Source: CAZVFX01 sp964626565
GTDB lineage: Bacteria; Myxococcota_A; UBA9042; CAIXZC01
Assembly: GCA_964626565.1 (NCBI GenBank)
Contig: CAZVFX010000049.1
Coordinates: 1 to 49,324, forward strand
DNA length: 49,324 nt
Reading direction: 5' to 3'
Shown here piece after piece: positions 31,327 through 39,288 of the stretch. The translations under genes were made by a program, and so were the position numbers. The notes under the pieces were generated by a model. That model ran no database searches, was not told the origin of the DNA, and saw only the letters and a list, made by a program, of their open reading frames with translations. Every line of letters begins with the position of its first letter. Within the stretch, counting starts at the first letter, position 1.

Positions 31327-32580
31327 ATGGCAACGAAAAAGAGACGAACACCTGAATACACCAAAGAGTTCATCCGGTCCCTGCCTAAGACCGATCTTCA
31401 CGTACACCTGGATGGCTCTCTTCGGCTGGAGACCCTCATCGACCTCGCCCGCCAACATGAGGTGGAGCTGCCTGCGTACACTGTCGAGGGCCTGAAGAAG
31501 ACCGTGTTCAAGAAGCGGTACCGCAACCTGGAGGAGTATCTGCAACCGTTCAGATATACGGTTGCAGTGATGCAGACCCCGGAGGCCCTTGAGCGCATTT
31601 CGTACGAGTTCGCCTGGGACAACATAGACGAGGGAGTCTACTACGTTGAAGTGCGCTTCGCACCCCAGCTTCACGTTAACGAGATCCAGGATATGGAGAC
31701 CGTGCTCAAGGCCGTGAACAGCGGCATGAAGCGGGCTCAACTCGAGCAGAATACCGAGGCTGAGGTGCTGGCGGGTGAAAGACCCCGGTTCGAGTACGGA
31801 ATCATCGTTTCCGCGCTGCGCCAGTTTCAGGCGGTCTACTCGGATTATTACCGGCAACTCTATGAGGTGCACCGATTTACCGCGCCTCGAAACATCTATC
31901 CCCTCGCTTCATTGGAGCTGGCCAAGGCCGCGGTGCAGTTGCGTGACAAGCATGCGCTGCCCATCGTGGCGTTTGACCTGGCGGGAGAGGAGGCCGGCTA
32001 CCCGGCGGAACACCACTGGAGGGCTTTCGAGCACGCGCACCGGCACTTTCTGAAAAAGACGGTACATGCGGGAGAGGCGTACGGCCCCGAATCGATTTTC
32101 CAGGCGATCACCGACTTGAACGCGGACCGGGTTGGCCACGGTTACTACCTGTTTCAGGTGGGCAGCATCCAGGACAAGAACATCCAGGACCGATACAAGT
32201 ACGTGCGGGATCTCGCCGAGTACATCGCAGACCGCCGCATCACCATAGAGGTGTGCCTCACCTCCAATATGCAGACCAATCCGAAGCTGAAGAACCTGTC
32301 CGCCCACGCGTTCAAGCGCATGCGAAGAAGTAACCTTTCGACTACGTTTTGCACTGACAATCGGACCGTCTCCAGCACCTCAGTTACCGACGAGATACAC
32401 TTAGGCGCGAACACGTTTGAGTTGAGAAAACGCGAATTGAAGGACATAATTATCTATGGCTTCAAGCGGAGTTTCTTCCCCGGCTCCTACCAGGAGAAGC
32501 GCAACTACGTGAGAAACATCATCAACCACTACGAAAGGGTTGAGATGAACCAGTTCAAGAGGATTGAGCCCAAGCTGTAG
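31327..32580 (+). CDS. Adenosine deaminase-family amidohydrolase
   Basis: A 417-aa deaminase. Signature residues: KTDLHVHLDGS (metal-binding H25 and H27), the TVHAGE-type motif VHAGEAYGPES, RVGHG, the VCLTSN strand, and TDNR with the aspartate ligand. Family members deaminate adenosine or related 6-aminopurine nucleosides, including 5'-deoxyadenosine and methylthioadenosine. It is longer than most (about 340 aa) because of an inserted segment near residues 130-195 and a basic C-terminal tail. The GGAGG is about 14 bases from the ATG, a long spacing, but no other start fits. In this operon it could clear 5'-deoxyadenosine made by the radical SAM enzyme, though plain adenosine deamination is equally possible. 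Confidence 0.9.
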   Translation: MATKKRRTPEYTKEFIRSLPKTDLHVHLDGSLRLETLIDLARQHEVELPAYTVEGLKKTVFKKRYRNLEEYLQPFRYTVAVMQTPEALERISYEFAWDNIDEGVYYVEVRFAPQLHVNEIQDMETVLKAVNSGMKRAQLEQNTEAEVLAGERPRFEYGIIVSALRQFQAVYSDYYRQLYEVHRFTAPRNIYPLASLELAKAAVQLRDKHALPIVAFDLAGEEAGYPAEHHWRAFEHAHRHFLKKTVHAGEAYGPESIFQAITDLNADRVGHGYYLFQVGSIQDKNIQDRYKYVRDLAEYIADRRITIEVCLTSNMQTNPKLKNLSAHAFKRMRRSNLSTTFCTDNRTVSSTSVTDEIHLGANTFELRKRELKDIIIYGFKRSFFPGSYQEKRNYVRNIINHYERVEMNQFKRIEPKL

Positions 32581-32587
32581 GATGGTC

Positions 32588-33316
32588 ATGGCCAACGAAG
32601 TAGCACTGATGTTTTCCGGCGGCGTCGATTCTTCCGTCGCCGCGATCAAGCTCCAGGAGCAGTTTGACCGGGTGCACCTGCTGACCTTCTCCAACGGCTA
32701 TGGCCACTACGGTTTCAAGAGGACTGTGCGCAGGGTAGCGGAGCTGGAGGAACGCTATCCCGGCAAGTTCGTGCACTTCACCTCCAGCATCAAGGACCTG
32801 TTCGAAAAGGTCTGCCTCTCATCGATCATCTCCGACTACCGCAAATTCAACTCCGCGTTCATGTGGTGCATGGGCTGTAAGCTGGCCATGCATGCCCGGT
32901 CCATTGTTTATTGCCGGCAGAACGGTGTCGAGAACATGTCGGACGGCTCCGCCTCGGATAGTAGCGAAATGGTGGAGCAGAGCCTCTTGTCCGTCTCCAT
33001 GATCCACTGGTTCTATGCGGACTGGGACGTAAGATTCTTCGTGCCGGTTTACAGCGTCGAGCGGGATGACAAGCGGGCCATGCTGAAAGAGATGGGATTC
33101 CGGATGGGAATTCCCGTCCGCGACCGTTACCTGGGCATCCAGCCTTCCTGCATACCCGGCGAGCTTTACTACCTGCCCTACATCCTGTTCAACAAAGATC
33201 CCGGACACGAAGAGAACACCGTGGCAATGTACATCTCGGAGAAGAGAGAGCAACTGGACGAGTATATCGAAGCAATGGCTGGCAACAACGCGCTGGCCGG
33301 CAGCCTGGAGGTGTAG
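32588..33316 (+). CDS. PP-loop ATP pyrophosphatase, ExsB/QueC-like superfamily
   Basis: A 242-aa N-type ATP pyrophosphatase with the PP-loop SGGVDSS (about 10-16) for adenylating a substrate. A Cys cluster follows (CMGCKLAMHA, IVYC, then QPSCIPGELYYLP), which could bind zinc or iron-sulfur or handle sulfur. Automated pipelines may call this QueC (7-cyano-7-deazaguanine synthase), but the QueC-type Cys-rich C terminus is not seen and no other queuosine genes are near, so I leave the substrate open. The start is the ATG at 32588, seven bases after the deaminase stop with GGATGG upstream; a frame to 32564 would overlap that gene. It may activate a carboxylate, amide or thiolation target in the operon's product. 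Confidence 0.83.
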   Translation: MANEVALMFSGGVDSSVAAIKLQEQFDRVHLLTFSNGYGHYGFKRTVRRVAELEERYPGKFVHFTSSIKDLFEKVCLSSIISDYRKFNSAFMWCMGCKLAMHARSIVYCRQNGVENMSDGSASDSSEMVEQSLLSVSMIHWFYADWDVRFFVPVYSVERDDKRAMLKEMGFRMGIPVRDRYLGIQPSCIPGELYYLPYILFNKDPGHEENTVAMYISEKREQLDEYIEAMAGNNALAGSLEV

Positions 33317-33408
33317 ACCATGGCGGTTGTCAGGGAGAGAGGTTGGTGTCTTGAGGGGGCAGCGCCAGCCGTGTCGAAGCCACCCACCTCCATCGAGCAG
33401 GTGTAAAA

Positions 33409-33675
33409 ATGGCAGGATGTTGTGGAGGGAAAGATGCGGGTAAGCCGATCGGATATGGGCGTTACGCTCTGGGGTTGGCTTTTTTTGTCACCTATCACGG
33501 CGCAGTGCAGATCACTTTGGCTGCTGCGTCGGCGGTAAGCGGGAGGTTCGTGCCGGTGCGTCGGTTCCACAAGGAGTATTTCAGTCACCTGCTGAGTGAG
33601 GCGTGGGACCGCAAGGGGATCTCACTTGGGAAGCAGGCGGAAGACGATGCGTGCGAGGTGGACCTCACCGGATGA
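33409..33675 (+). CDS. Small Cys-rich membrane protein
   Basis: An 88-aa protein with an N-terminal CCGG motif (MAGCCGGKDAG), one likely membrane helix (ALGLAFFVTYHGAVQITL, about 20-42), then a basic stretch (RFVPVRRFHKEYF) and an acidic end. AGGTG precedes the ATG. Its stop overlaps the next gene's start as ATGA, the same arrangement used elsewhere in this operon, which is the best evidence that it is real. No family recognised. The 92 bases before it hold no other gene. The cysteine pair could bind metal or carry a cluster. Confidence 0.65.
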   Translation: MAGCCGGKDAGKPIGYGRYALGLAFFVTYHGAVQITLAAASAVSGRFVPVRRFHKEYFSHLLSEAWDRKGISLGKQAEDDACEVDLTG

Positions 33676-34889
33676 CGAAAGCCGACCGTAAGTCGCAGGA
33701 ATTACCCCTGCTTTGTATCCCTTCCAACCTCCAGGATGACCTGGTGGATCTGGTTGATTTTTCCAGGGTAAGTGAGGCTTATGGAAAACTGCGGGAGGAC
33801 CCGCTGGGCGGCGGCCGCTCCAGCGTAGTGCTGCCGTCGGTGTCGGATCGCCAGGCTCGCCGTCACATCCGCGCGATCCGGGACAAGGGTGTATCGTTCA
33901 ACTACTTGCTCAATACCTCGTGTCTGGACAACCTGGAATTCACGCGCAAGGGGCGTCGTCGGATCGAAAAAGCCATCGCATTTGCGGTAGATGCCGGCGC
34001 GGACGTTATCACGGTGGCGATCCCGCAGCTTCTGGAAATCATCAAGACGCTCGAGCCGCAGATGAAGGTGAGTATCTCCACCATGGCCGGTGTGGACTCG
34101 GCGGAGATGGCTTCTTTCTTCGAGGGGTTGGGCGCGGATCGTATCACACTGTCGGTGACGGACGTCAACCGTGATTTCGAGCGGCTGGCGGCCATTCGTT
34201 CCCGAACCTCTCTCGAATTACAGGTGATCGCCAATCTGGAATGTCTGAGGGGGTGTCCCTTTACCCGCTACCACGCCAACCTGAACTCTCACGCTTCTCA
34301 GCAGGGCCACGTGTCGGGCGGCCTGGTCATCGACTACTGTTACTTGAGTTGCTCAATCGCCAGGCTGGAAGACCCGGAGTTGTTCTTCATGGCCGGCTGG
34401 ATTCGACCTGAAGATCAGCATCATTACGGAGCGGTTGGCATTGACACCATCAAGCTGGTCAACCGAGCCATGACGTCGGAGCAGATTGCCCATATCGTAG
34501 CTGCGTACACCCGGGCAAAGTACGACGGCAATTTCCTCGACCTGTTTTCCCATCCGACCAACAACCTTGCTTACACGAAGCGCAATATATTTCAGACCGC
34601 TAAGTATCTGCTGAAACCTTCGAAGATCAACGTGCTGAAGTTGGCCCGCTTCGCGGACATGTTTCACTGGCCCAAGCCGTTCATCGACAATGGCAAGCTC
34701 GATGGCTTCATCGACTATTTTGTAGACGGCAAGTGCAATATTGAGACCTGCGGCGGGAGGTGCCGGTATTGCATGGAGTGGGCAAAGCGCGAGTTCAAGA
34801 TGGATGACACCGCCCGCCGGGAGGCGCTGGCTACCCTGAAGCAATTCAAGGGCAAGCTCATCGGCGGCGACTTGTTCAGGTATCCGTAG
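33672..34889 (+). CDS. U32-family iron-sulfur protein
   Basis: A 405-aa homologue of the U32 'peptidase' family, now known to include Fe-S enzymes for oxygen-independent hydroxylation (UbiU/UbiV, RlhA, TrhP). The TIM-barrel core is recognisable in DAGADVITVAIPQLLEIIK and MKVSISTMAGV. The U32 cysteine set is present as Cys191/195 (ECLRGCP) and Cys223/227 (YCYLSC). A second group near the C terminus, Cys355/360/364/367, includes a CxxxCxxC spacing that could hold another cluster. I set the start at ATG 33672, overlapping the small gene's stop (ATGA). The next gene starts immediately at its stop. It probably hydroxylates or rearranges an intermediate; the substrate is unknown. Confidence 0.85.
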   Translation: MTKADRKSQELPLLCIPSNLQDDLVDLVDFSRVSEAYGKLREDPLGGGRSSVVLPSVSDRQARRHIRAIRDKGVSFNYLLNTSCLDNLEFTRKGRRRIEKAIAFAVDAGADVITVAIPQLLEIIKTLEPQMKVSISTMAGVDSAEMASFFEGLGADRITLSVTDVNRDFERLAAIRSRTSLELQVIANLECLRGCPFTRYHANLNSHASQQGHVSGGLVIDYCYLSCSIARLEDPELFFMAGWIRPEDQHHYGAVGIDTIKLVNRAMTSEQIAHIVAAYTRAKYDGNFLDLFSHPTNNLAYTKRNIFQTAKYLLKPSKINVLKLARFADMFHWPKPFIDNGKLDGFIDYFVDGKCNIETCGGRCRYCMEWAKREFKMDDTARREALATLKQFKGKLIGGDLFRYP

Positions 34890-36332
34890 GTGGCAAAAGC
34901 TCTCCTCATAAATCTGCCTTTCCAGGCACAGGTGGAGGCGGTGGCCCAGACTTCCGTCGGCCCGCCCATGGGGCTGGCGTACGTGGCTGCGGTGCTCTTG
35001 CGTGAGGGACACGACGTACGGCTGCTGGACGCCAACGCACTGCAGCTCTCCTTTTCTGATGTTGCCGCAGAGATGAAGAGTTTCGAGCCCCACATGGTGG
35101 GCACCACTGCTGCGACACCTTCCATCGGCCTGGCTGCCAGACTGGGAGAGGTGGTCAGGGAAACGCTGCCCGCGGACGTCCCGTTGGTCGTCGGCGGCGC
35201 GCATGGCTCGGCGTTGCCCGCCGCTACTCTGGAGGAGTTTTCTGCCATCGATGTGGTGGTGACGGGAGAGGCTGAAGCATTTGCCGCTGATCTTCTGTCT
35301 GCGGTGGCCGGCGGCGACGATCTTTCAGCGATACCGTCGTTGGCTTTTCGCAGTGACGACGGAAAGGTGCAGGTCACCGACCGGGCTTCGCCGGTGCACG
35401 ACCTCGATACTCTCCCGTTCCCGGCTCGGGAGTTGCTGCCCAATCACCTCTACCGCACCATCGATAGCTGGCCAATGACCTGCATCATCGCGATGCGCGG
35501 TTGTCCGGCAAAGTGTATCTATTGCAACGTTCCGGTACTGGCCGGTCGCTCCATGCGCCGGCGTTCGCCTTCCAACGTGGTGGCGGAGATGGAGTTGTGT
35601 TTGTCGGAATGGAAGGTGCCGTTCTTCTCGTTCATCGACGACACGTTCACAACTTCCAGGAAATGGGTCCAGCAGTTCTGCGAGACGGTCAAGGAGGCGG
35701 GTCTGGGGCGAAAGAAGATTGCGTGGTCGTGCCTTACGCGTCCGGACATGGCCGATGTGGAAATGCTGTCGGCCATGAAGGAGGCGGGCTGCGTCAGGGT
35801 GGAATTCGGCATCGAGAGCGGCTCGCCGCGGGTGCTGGAGTTGTTGGGGAAGGGGGCACGCCTAGAGCAGATCCGCAAAGCGTTCAACGCCGCGCACAAG
35901 GTTGGGTTGGCTACCCTCGGATTCGCCATGATCAATGCGCCGGGGGAGACCCCGGAAGAGATGGCAATGACTCGGGACGAGGTGATGGCCATCGACCCGT
36001 TGTTTTTGCAATTGAGCTTCTGCACTCCCTACCCCGGCACACCACTTTATGATCATTGCCTGGAACACGGACTCATCGAGGAGCGAGACTGGTCGGACTT
36101 CCGCTTCCTGCGCGAGCCGATGATTCGCAACAGCCATCTTTCTCCCGACGAGGTTAAGGCAAGGCACCGGGAGATTTTGAGGGGTTTCTACTTCCGCCCC
36201 GGAAAAGCGTTACGGCTGGCCCGGTACGCTCTGGCCAACAGGCGGACGGCATCTTCCCTTGCCCGCACATCGTTGCAGGGGTTGGGACACCTGCTCGGTG
36301 GAGCCGGTCGCAAAACGGGAGGTCCGGAGTGA
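34890..36332 (+). CDS. Cobalamin-binding radical SAM enzyme
   Basis: A 480-aa class-B-type radical SAM protein. Residues about 1-150 form a Rossmann-like B12-binding domain (GPPMGLAYVAAVL, VGTTAATPS, VVGGAHGSAL, VVVTGEAE); the DxHxxG cobalt-ligand motif is not seen, as in many family members. The radical SAM motif RGCPAKCIYC has Cys205/209/212. The barrel continues with IDDTFT, CLTRPD, VEFGIESG and TPYPGTPLY. Members methylate unactivated carbons or form rings using methylcobalamin and a 5'-deoxyadenosyl radical. Start: GTG at 34890 directly after the U32 stop (TAGGTG). Its stop overlaps the next start (GTGA). Confidence 0.92.
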   Translation: MAKALLINLPFQAQVEAVAQTSVGPPMGLAYVAAVLLREGHDVRLLDANALQLSFSDVAAEMKSFEPHMVGTTAATPSIGLAARLGEVVRETLPADVPLVVGGAHGSALPAATLEEFSAIDVVVTGEAEAFAADLLSAVAGGDDLSAIPSLAFRSDDGKVQVTDRASPVHDLDTLPFPARELLPNHLYRTIDSWPMTCIIAMRGCPAKCIYCNVPVLAGRSMRRRSPSNVVAEMELCLSEWKVPFFSFIDDTFTTSRKWVQQFCETVKEAGLGRKKIAWSCLTRPDMADVEMLSAMKEAGCVRVEFGIESGSPRVLELLGKGARLEQIRKAFNAAHKVGLATLGFAMINAPGETPEEMAMTRDEVMAIDPLFLQLSFCTPYPGTPLYDHCLEHGLIEERDWSDFRFLREPMIRNSHLSPDEVKARHREILRGFYFRPGKALRLARYALANRRTASSLARTSLQGLGHLLGGAGRKTGGPE

Positions 36333-37333
36333 GCGGGGACAGGTTAAAAACTCTGTTGGGCATTGTTTGCGGACTGGTGTTCCTGGGGCTGGTGGCCAGA
36401 GGCGTAGACTGGGGACAGGTGGGAGACACCATCGCCAACAGCCGTCCCATTTACCTGCTGCCCATCGCGGTGCTTCTGGTGTTCCACTATTTCTCCAAAG
36501 CGATGCGTTGGCGGGTGCTGCTCTCCGGACACACCGACATCGGGCCGATATTTGCCTATCGTCTTACGATGATCGGGTTTCTGATGAACAACATCTTCCC
36601 CGCGCGCATCGGTGAATTGGGAAGGCCGTACTTGTTGTCGACGAACCGGCCGGGCATATCCTTTTCCTTTGCGCTGGCGACGGTGGTGGGAGACAAGCTG
36701 TTTGATCTGCTGTTGGTAATCGCCTGCCTCATCGTGCCCGCGTCGGTGTTGCCGCTTCCCGACTTCGCACGCACCGGTATTCTGGTGTTGGCGGTGGTGT
36801 GCCTCTCTATTGCCGGCGCCGCGATTGCGGCCTCATTCTGGCACGCCCGGGAGAAGGGTAAGCCGGTTGAGCAAACCGGCCTGTACCGGCTGTGTTCTCT
36901 GTTCGGGCGGAGGGGCAAGCCGTTGTACGAGACCATCGGCAATTTCGCTGAGGGTTTGGCGACGGTGTCTTCGGCGCGACGCGCATTGGCCGCGCTGTTC
37001 TTCTCGCTGATCTCGTTCTCTCTCCTGGCTGCGGTGGTCTACATGACCCTGCTGATGGTGAACCTGGAAGGGGACGTCATGACTTGCCTGTTTGTCATCG
37101 GTATGATAGGCATAGGATTCATGATTCCCGCACCACCTACCAGCGCGGGGAATTTTCATTTTTTTGCCAAGGAGGCGCTGGTGCTGGCGGGAGTGGCGGC
37201 CGAGGCGCCGGCCCTGTCCTTCGCCATCGTCGCCCACATCAGCCAGGTGGCCATCGTCACGCTGGTCGGAGTCGTTTCACTGATCGGGCTTGACTGGCGC
37301 AAAGTAAGGGAGATGGGGGCTCAGAAGAGATGA
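36329..37333 (+). CDS. Flippase-like integral membrane protein (LPG synthase TM family)
   Basis: A 334-aa membrane protein of the lysylphosphatidylglycerol-synthetase TM/flippase-like family, with about seven to eight hydrophobic helices. Family segments are FHYFSKAMRWRVLL, MIGFLMNNIFPARIGELGRPYLL (read from about residue 76), the FALATVVGDKLFDLL helix and FMIPAPPTSAGNFHFF. Related proteins are linked to phospholipid or isoprenoid/glycolipid translocation. It has no soluble aminoacyl-transferase domain. It begins with GTG overlapping the upstream TGA by four bases and ends overlapping the next ATG (ATGA). In this operon it may flip or anchor the lipid-linked product. Confidence 0.88.
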   Translation: MSGDRLKTLLGIVCGLVFLGLVARGVDWGQVGDTIANSRPIYLLPIAVLLVFHYFSKAMRWRVLLSGHTDIGPIFAYRLTMIGFLMNNIFPARIGELGRPYLLSTNRPGISFSFALATVVGDKLFDLLLVIACLIVPASVLPLPDFARTGILVLAVVCLSIAGAAIAASFWHAREKGKPVEQTGLYRLCSLFGRRGKPLYETIGNFAEGLATVSSARRALAALFFSLISFSLLAAVVYMTLLMVNLEGDVMTCLFVIGMIGIGFMIPAPPTSAGNFHFFAKEALVLAGVAAEAPALSFAIVAHISQVAIVTLVGVVSLIGLDWRKVREMGAQKR

Positions 37334-37623
37334 ACTGGCTCGTTTACCTCTACTACATATTTGCCCTGGCCTACGTGTTCCTGCTGCCTTCCTATGTGGT
37401 AGGTAAGACGCTGTATCCCAGGGAGAGGTTGGCGGTGCGTATGGGCCTGGGCATGGTCTTTTCGGTGACGGTGGTCCCAGCCTTGAGTTTCGGTCTTGCC
37501 ATGGCATTGTCGACCCACTTCTCAGAGGTTCTGCTTTTCACTGTTGCATCGATTGTAACCCTGGCCGGGCTGGCCGTCCAGGTGGCCCGGCTGAAGAAGA
37601 AGACCCGCCGGCTGGAGGAATAG
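37330..37623 (+). CDS. Small integral membrane protein
   Basis: A 97-aa protein with three predicted membrane helices (about 3-25, 39-60 and 66-86) and a basic C-terminal tail (RLKKKTRRLEE). It overlaps the flippase gene by four bases (ATGA) and its stop abuts the carbamoyltransferase GTG start, so it is translated within the operon. I do not recognise a family. It could be a subunit or chaperone of the flippase-like protein. Confidence 0.75.
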   Translation: MNWLVYLYYIFALAYVFLLPSYVVGKTLYPRERLAVRMGLGMVFSVTVVPALSFGLAMALSTHFSEVLLFTVASIVTLAGLAVQVARLKKKTRRLEE

Positions 37624-39288
37624 GTGTTTCTACTTTCCGTTCACGAGGACACCAACTCGAACCTGGCTCTGTTCAGGGACAAAGAACTTGTATTCGCCGC
37701 GGCTGAGGAGCGCATTACCCGTAAGAAGTTCCAGCAGGGATTTCCCGACCGGGCACTGGCGTACGTAGAGGAGCATTTTGGAGTGGGACTCCAGAGTGCC
37801 GACGTACTGGTGGCGGGCAATCCCCACCATTTCCTCTCCCGGTTGCCCGGTTTTCTGCCTGAAGGCGAGCACGATTTTTTCGGGCCGGCCCACCGCCTCT
37901 ATCTGGGGCTCCAGGACCGGCTCCCGCGTAGCGGGCTTCTGTCCGCCCTGACTGCGGGGATAAGTTCAGCCGCGCTCAGGCACAAGGCGGGACGTAAGGT
38001 GGAGTTCGTTGACCACCACACGGCTCACGCCTACTCCGCGTACATGACCTCGGGCTGGAATGACGCGGTGATGATCAGCGCGGACAACATGGGCGACGGC
38101 TTTGCGGCCAAGGTGTTCGATTGCACCGGGGGCAAATGCAACGAGCTTTACGGCTCCACTGCGGTGAAATCCCCGGGCCAGTTTTACGGCGAGATCACTC
38201 AGTTCCTCGGATTTCACTGCCTTATGGCGGGCAAGGTAACGGGCCTTGCGGCGTACACCGACTGGAGGCCGGCATATCCCCTCATCTCCAAGCTGTTTTC
38301 GCTCAACGAGGAGGGCACCGATTTCGTGGTCGCCCCGCTGTGGCAACGTAACCGCCGCAAAGGCGTTTTCGCGGAACTCAGACGGTTCTCTCCCGCCCAG
38401 ATTTCGGCTGCCACCCAGCAGCGTTTCGAAGATGTGATGGTGGGTTATGCGAAGCGAGCGTTGGAGATCACGGGCCGGCGTAACGTGGCCCTGGCCGGAG
38501 GCATTTTCGGCAACGTCAAACTGAACCAGCGCATTATGGAACTGGATGAAGTTGATGAGGTGTTCGTGCATCCGGCCATGAGCGATCAGGGGATCGCGGT
38601 AGGTGCGGCGTACCACTACCTGGCTCACAACGGTGGGATGCAACCGAAGCGCTTGAAGCACGTCTTCTTCGGACCGGAATATGGGGAAGAAGAAATGGGC
38701 GCAGCACTGGACCACGCCAGGCTCACTTTTTCGCGGCCCCGGGACTTGGAAGTTGAGGTTGCGGACAAGATCATAAAGGGCAAAGTGGTGGCCCGATACG
38801 AGGGAGCGGTTGAGTACGGTCCCCGGGCGTTGGGGCACCGAAGTCTGCTGGTGAGACCTGACGACCCGTTGGTCAACGACTGGTTGAACCGTCGCCTCAA
38901 GCGCTCGGAGTTCATGCCGTTTGCACCGGTTACCCTCGAAGAGCACGCTCACGAGTGTTACGACATGGTGGAGAAGGGGCGCTATACGGCGCGGTTCATG
39001 ACCATCTGCTTCAACTGCACCGATGCGATGAAGAAGTCATCGCCCGGCGTGGTGCACATCGACGGCACGGCGCGGCCGCAGCTCATCAACGAAGAGTTTG
39101 ATCCAGGCTACTACCGCATCGTGAAGCTGTTCCACGAAAAGACCGGCATCCCTTCCATCATCAACACCAGCTTCAACATGCACGGCGAGCCCATAGTCTG
39201 CACTCCCGCAGACGCAGTGCGGTCCTTTGTCAGCAGCCAGATCGACTACCTGTCAATGGGGCCGTTCCTGATTGAAAGACAGCAGTGA
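37624..39288 (+). CDS. O- or N-carbamoyltransferase (NodU/TobZ/CmcH family)
   Basis: A 554-aa two-domain carbamoyltransferase. The N-terminal Kae1-like half shows FAAAEER and the metal-binding DHHTAHAYSAY (H131, H132, H135), ISADNMGDGFA and LAGGIFGNVKLNQR. The C-terminal YrdC-like half shows YEGAVEYGPRALGHRSLL, which forms and uses carbamoyl-adenylate. The family transfers carbamoyl from carbamoyl phosphate to hydroxyls of antibiotics or Nod factors. Start: GTG at 37624 right after the upstream TAG; no strong ribosome-binding site, so it depends on coupling. The stop overlaps the next GTG (GTGA). This gene is the best sign that the operon makes a small molecule or modified lipid with a carbamate. 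Confidence 0.93.
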   Translation: MFLLSVHEDTNSNLALFRDKELVFAAAEERITRKKFQQGFPDRALAYVEEHFGVGLQSADVLVAGNPHHFLSRLPGFLPEGEHDFFGPAHRLYLGLQDRLPRSGLLSALTAGISSAALRHKAGRKVEFVDHHTAHAYSAYMTSGWNDAVMISADNMGDGFAAKVFDCTGGKCNELYGSTAVKSPGQFYGEITQFLGFHCLMAGKVTGLAAYTDWRPAYPLISKLFSLNEEGTDFVVAPLWQRNRRKGVFAELRRFSPAQISAATQQRFEDVMVGYAKRALEITGRRNVALAGGIFGNVKLNQRIMELDEVDEVFVHPAMSDQGIAVGAAYHYLAHNGGMQPKRLKHVFFGPEYGEEEMGAALDHARLTFSRPRDLEVEVADKIIKGKVVARYEGAVEYGPRALGHRSLLVRPDDPLVNDWLNRRLKRSEFMPFAPVTLEEHAHECYDMVEKGRYTARFMTICFNCTDAMKKSSPGVVHIDGTARPQLINEEFDPGYYRIVKLFHEKTGIPSIINTSFNMHGEPIVCTPADAVRSFVSSQIDYLSMGPFLIERQQ

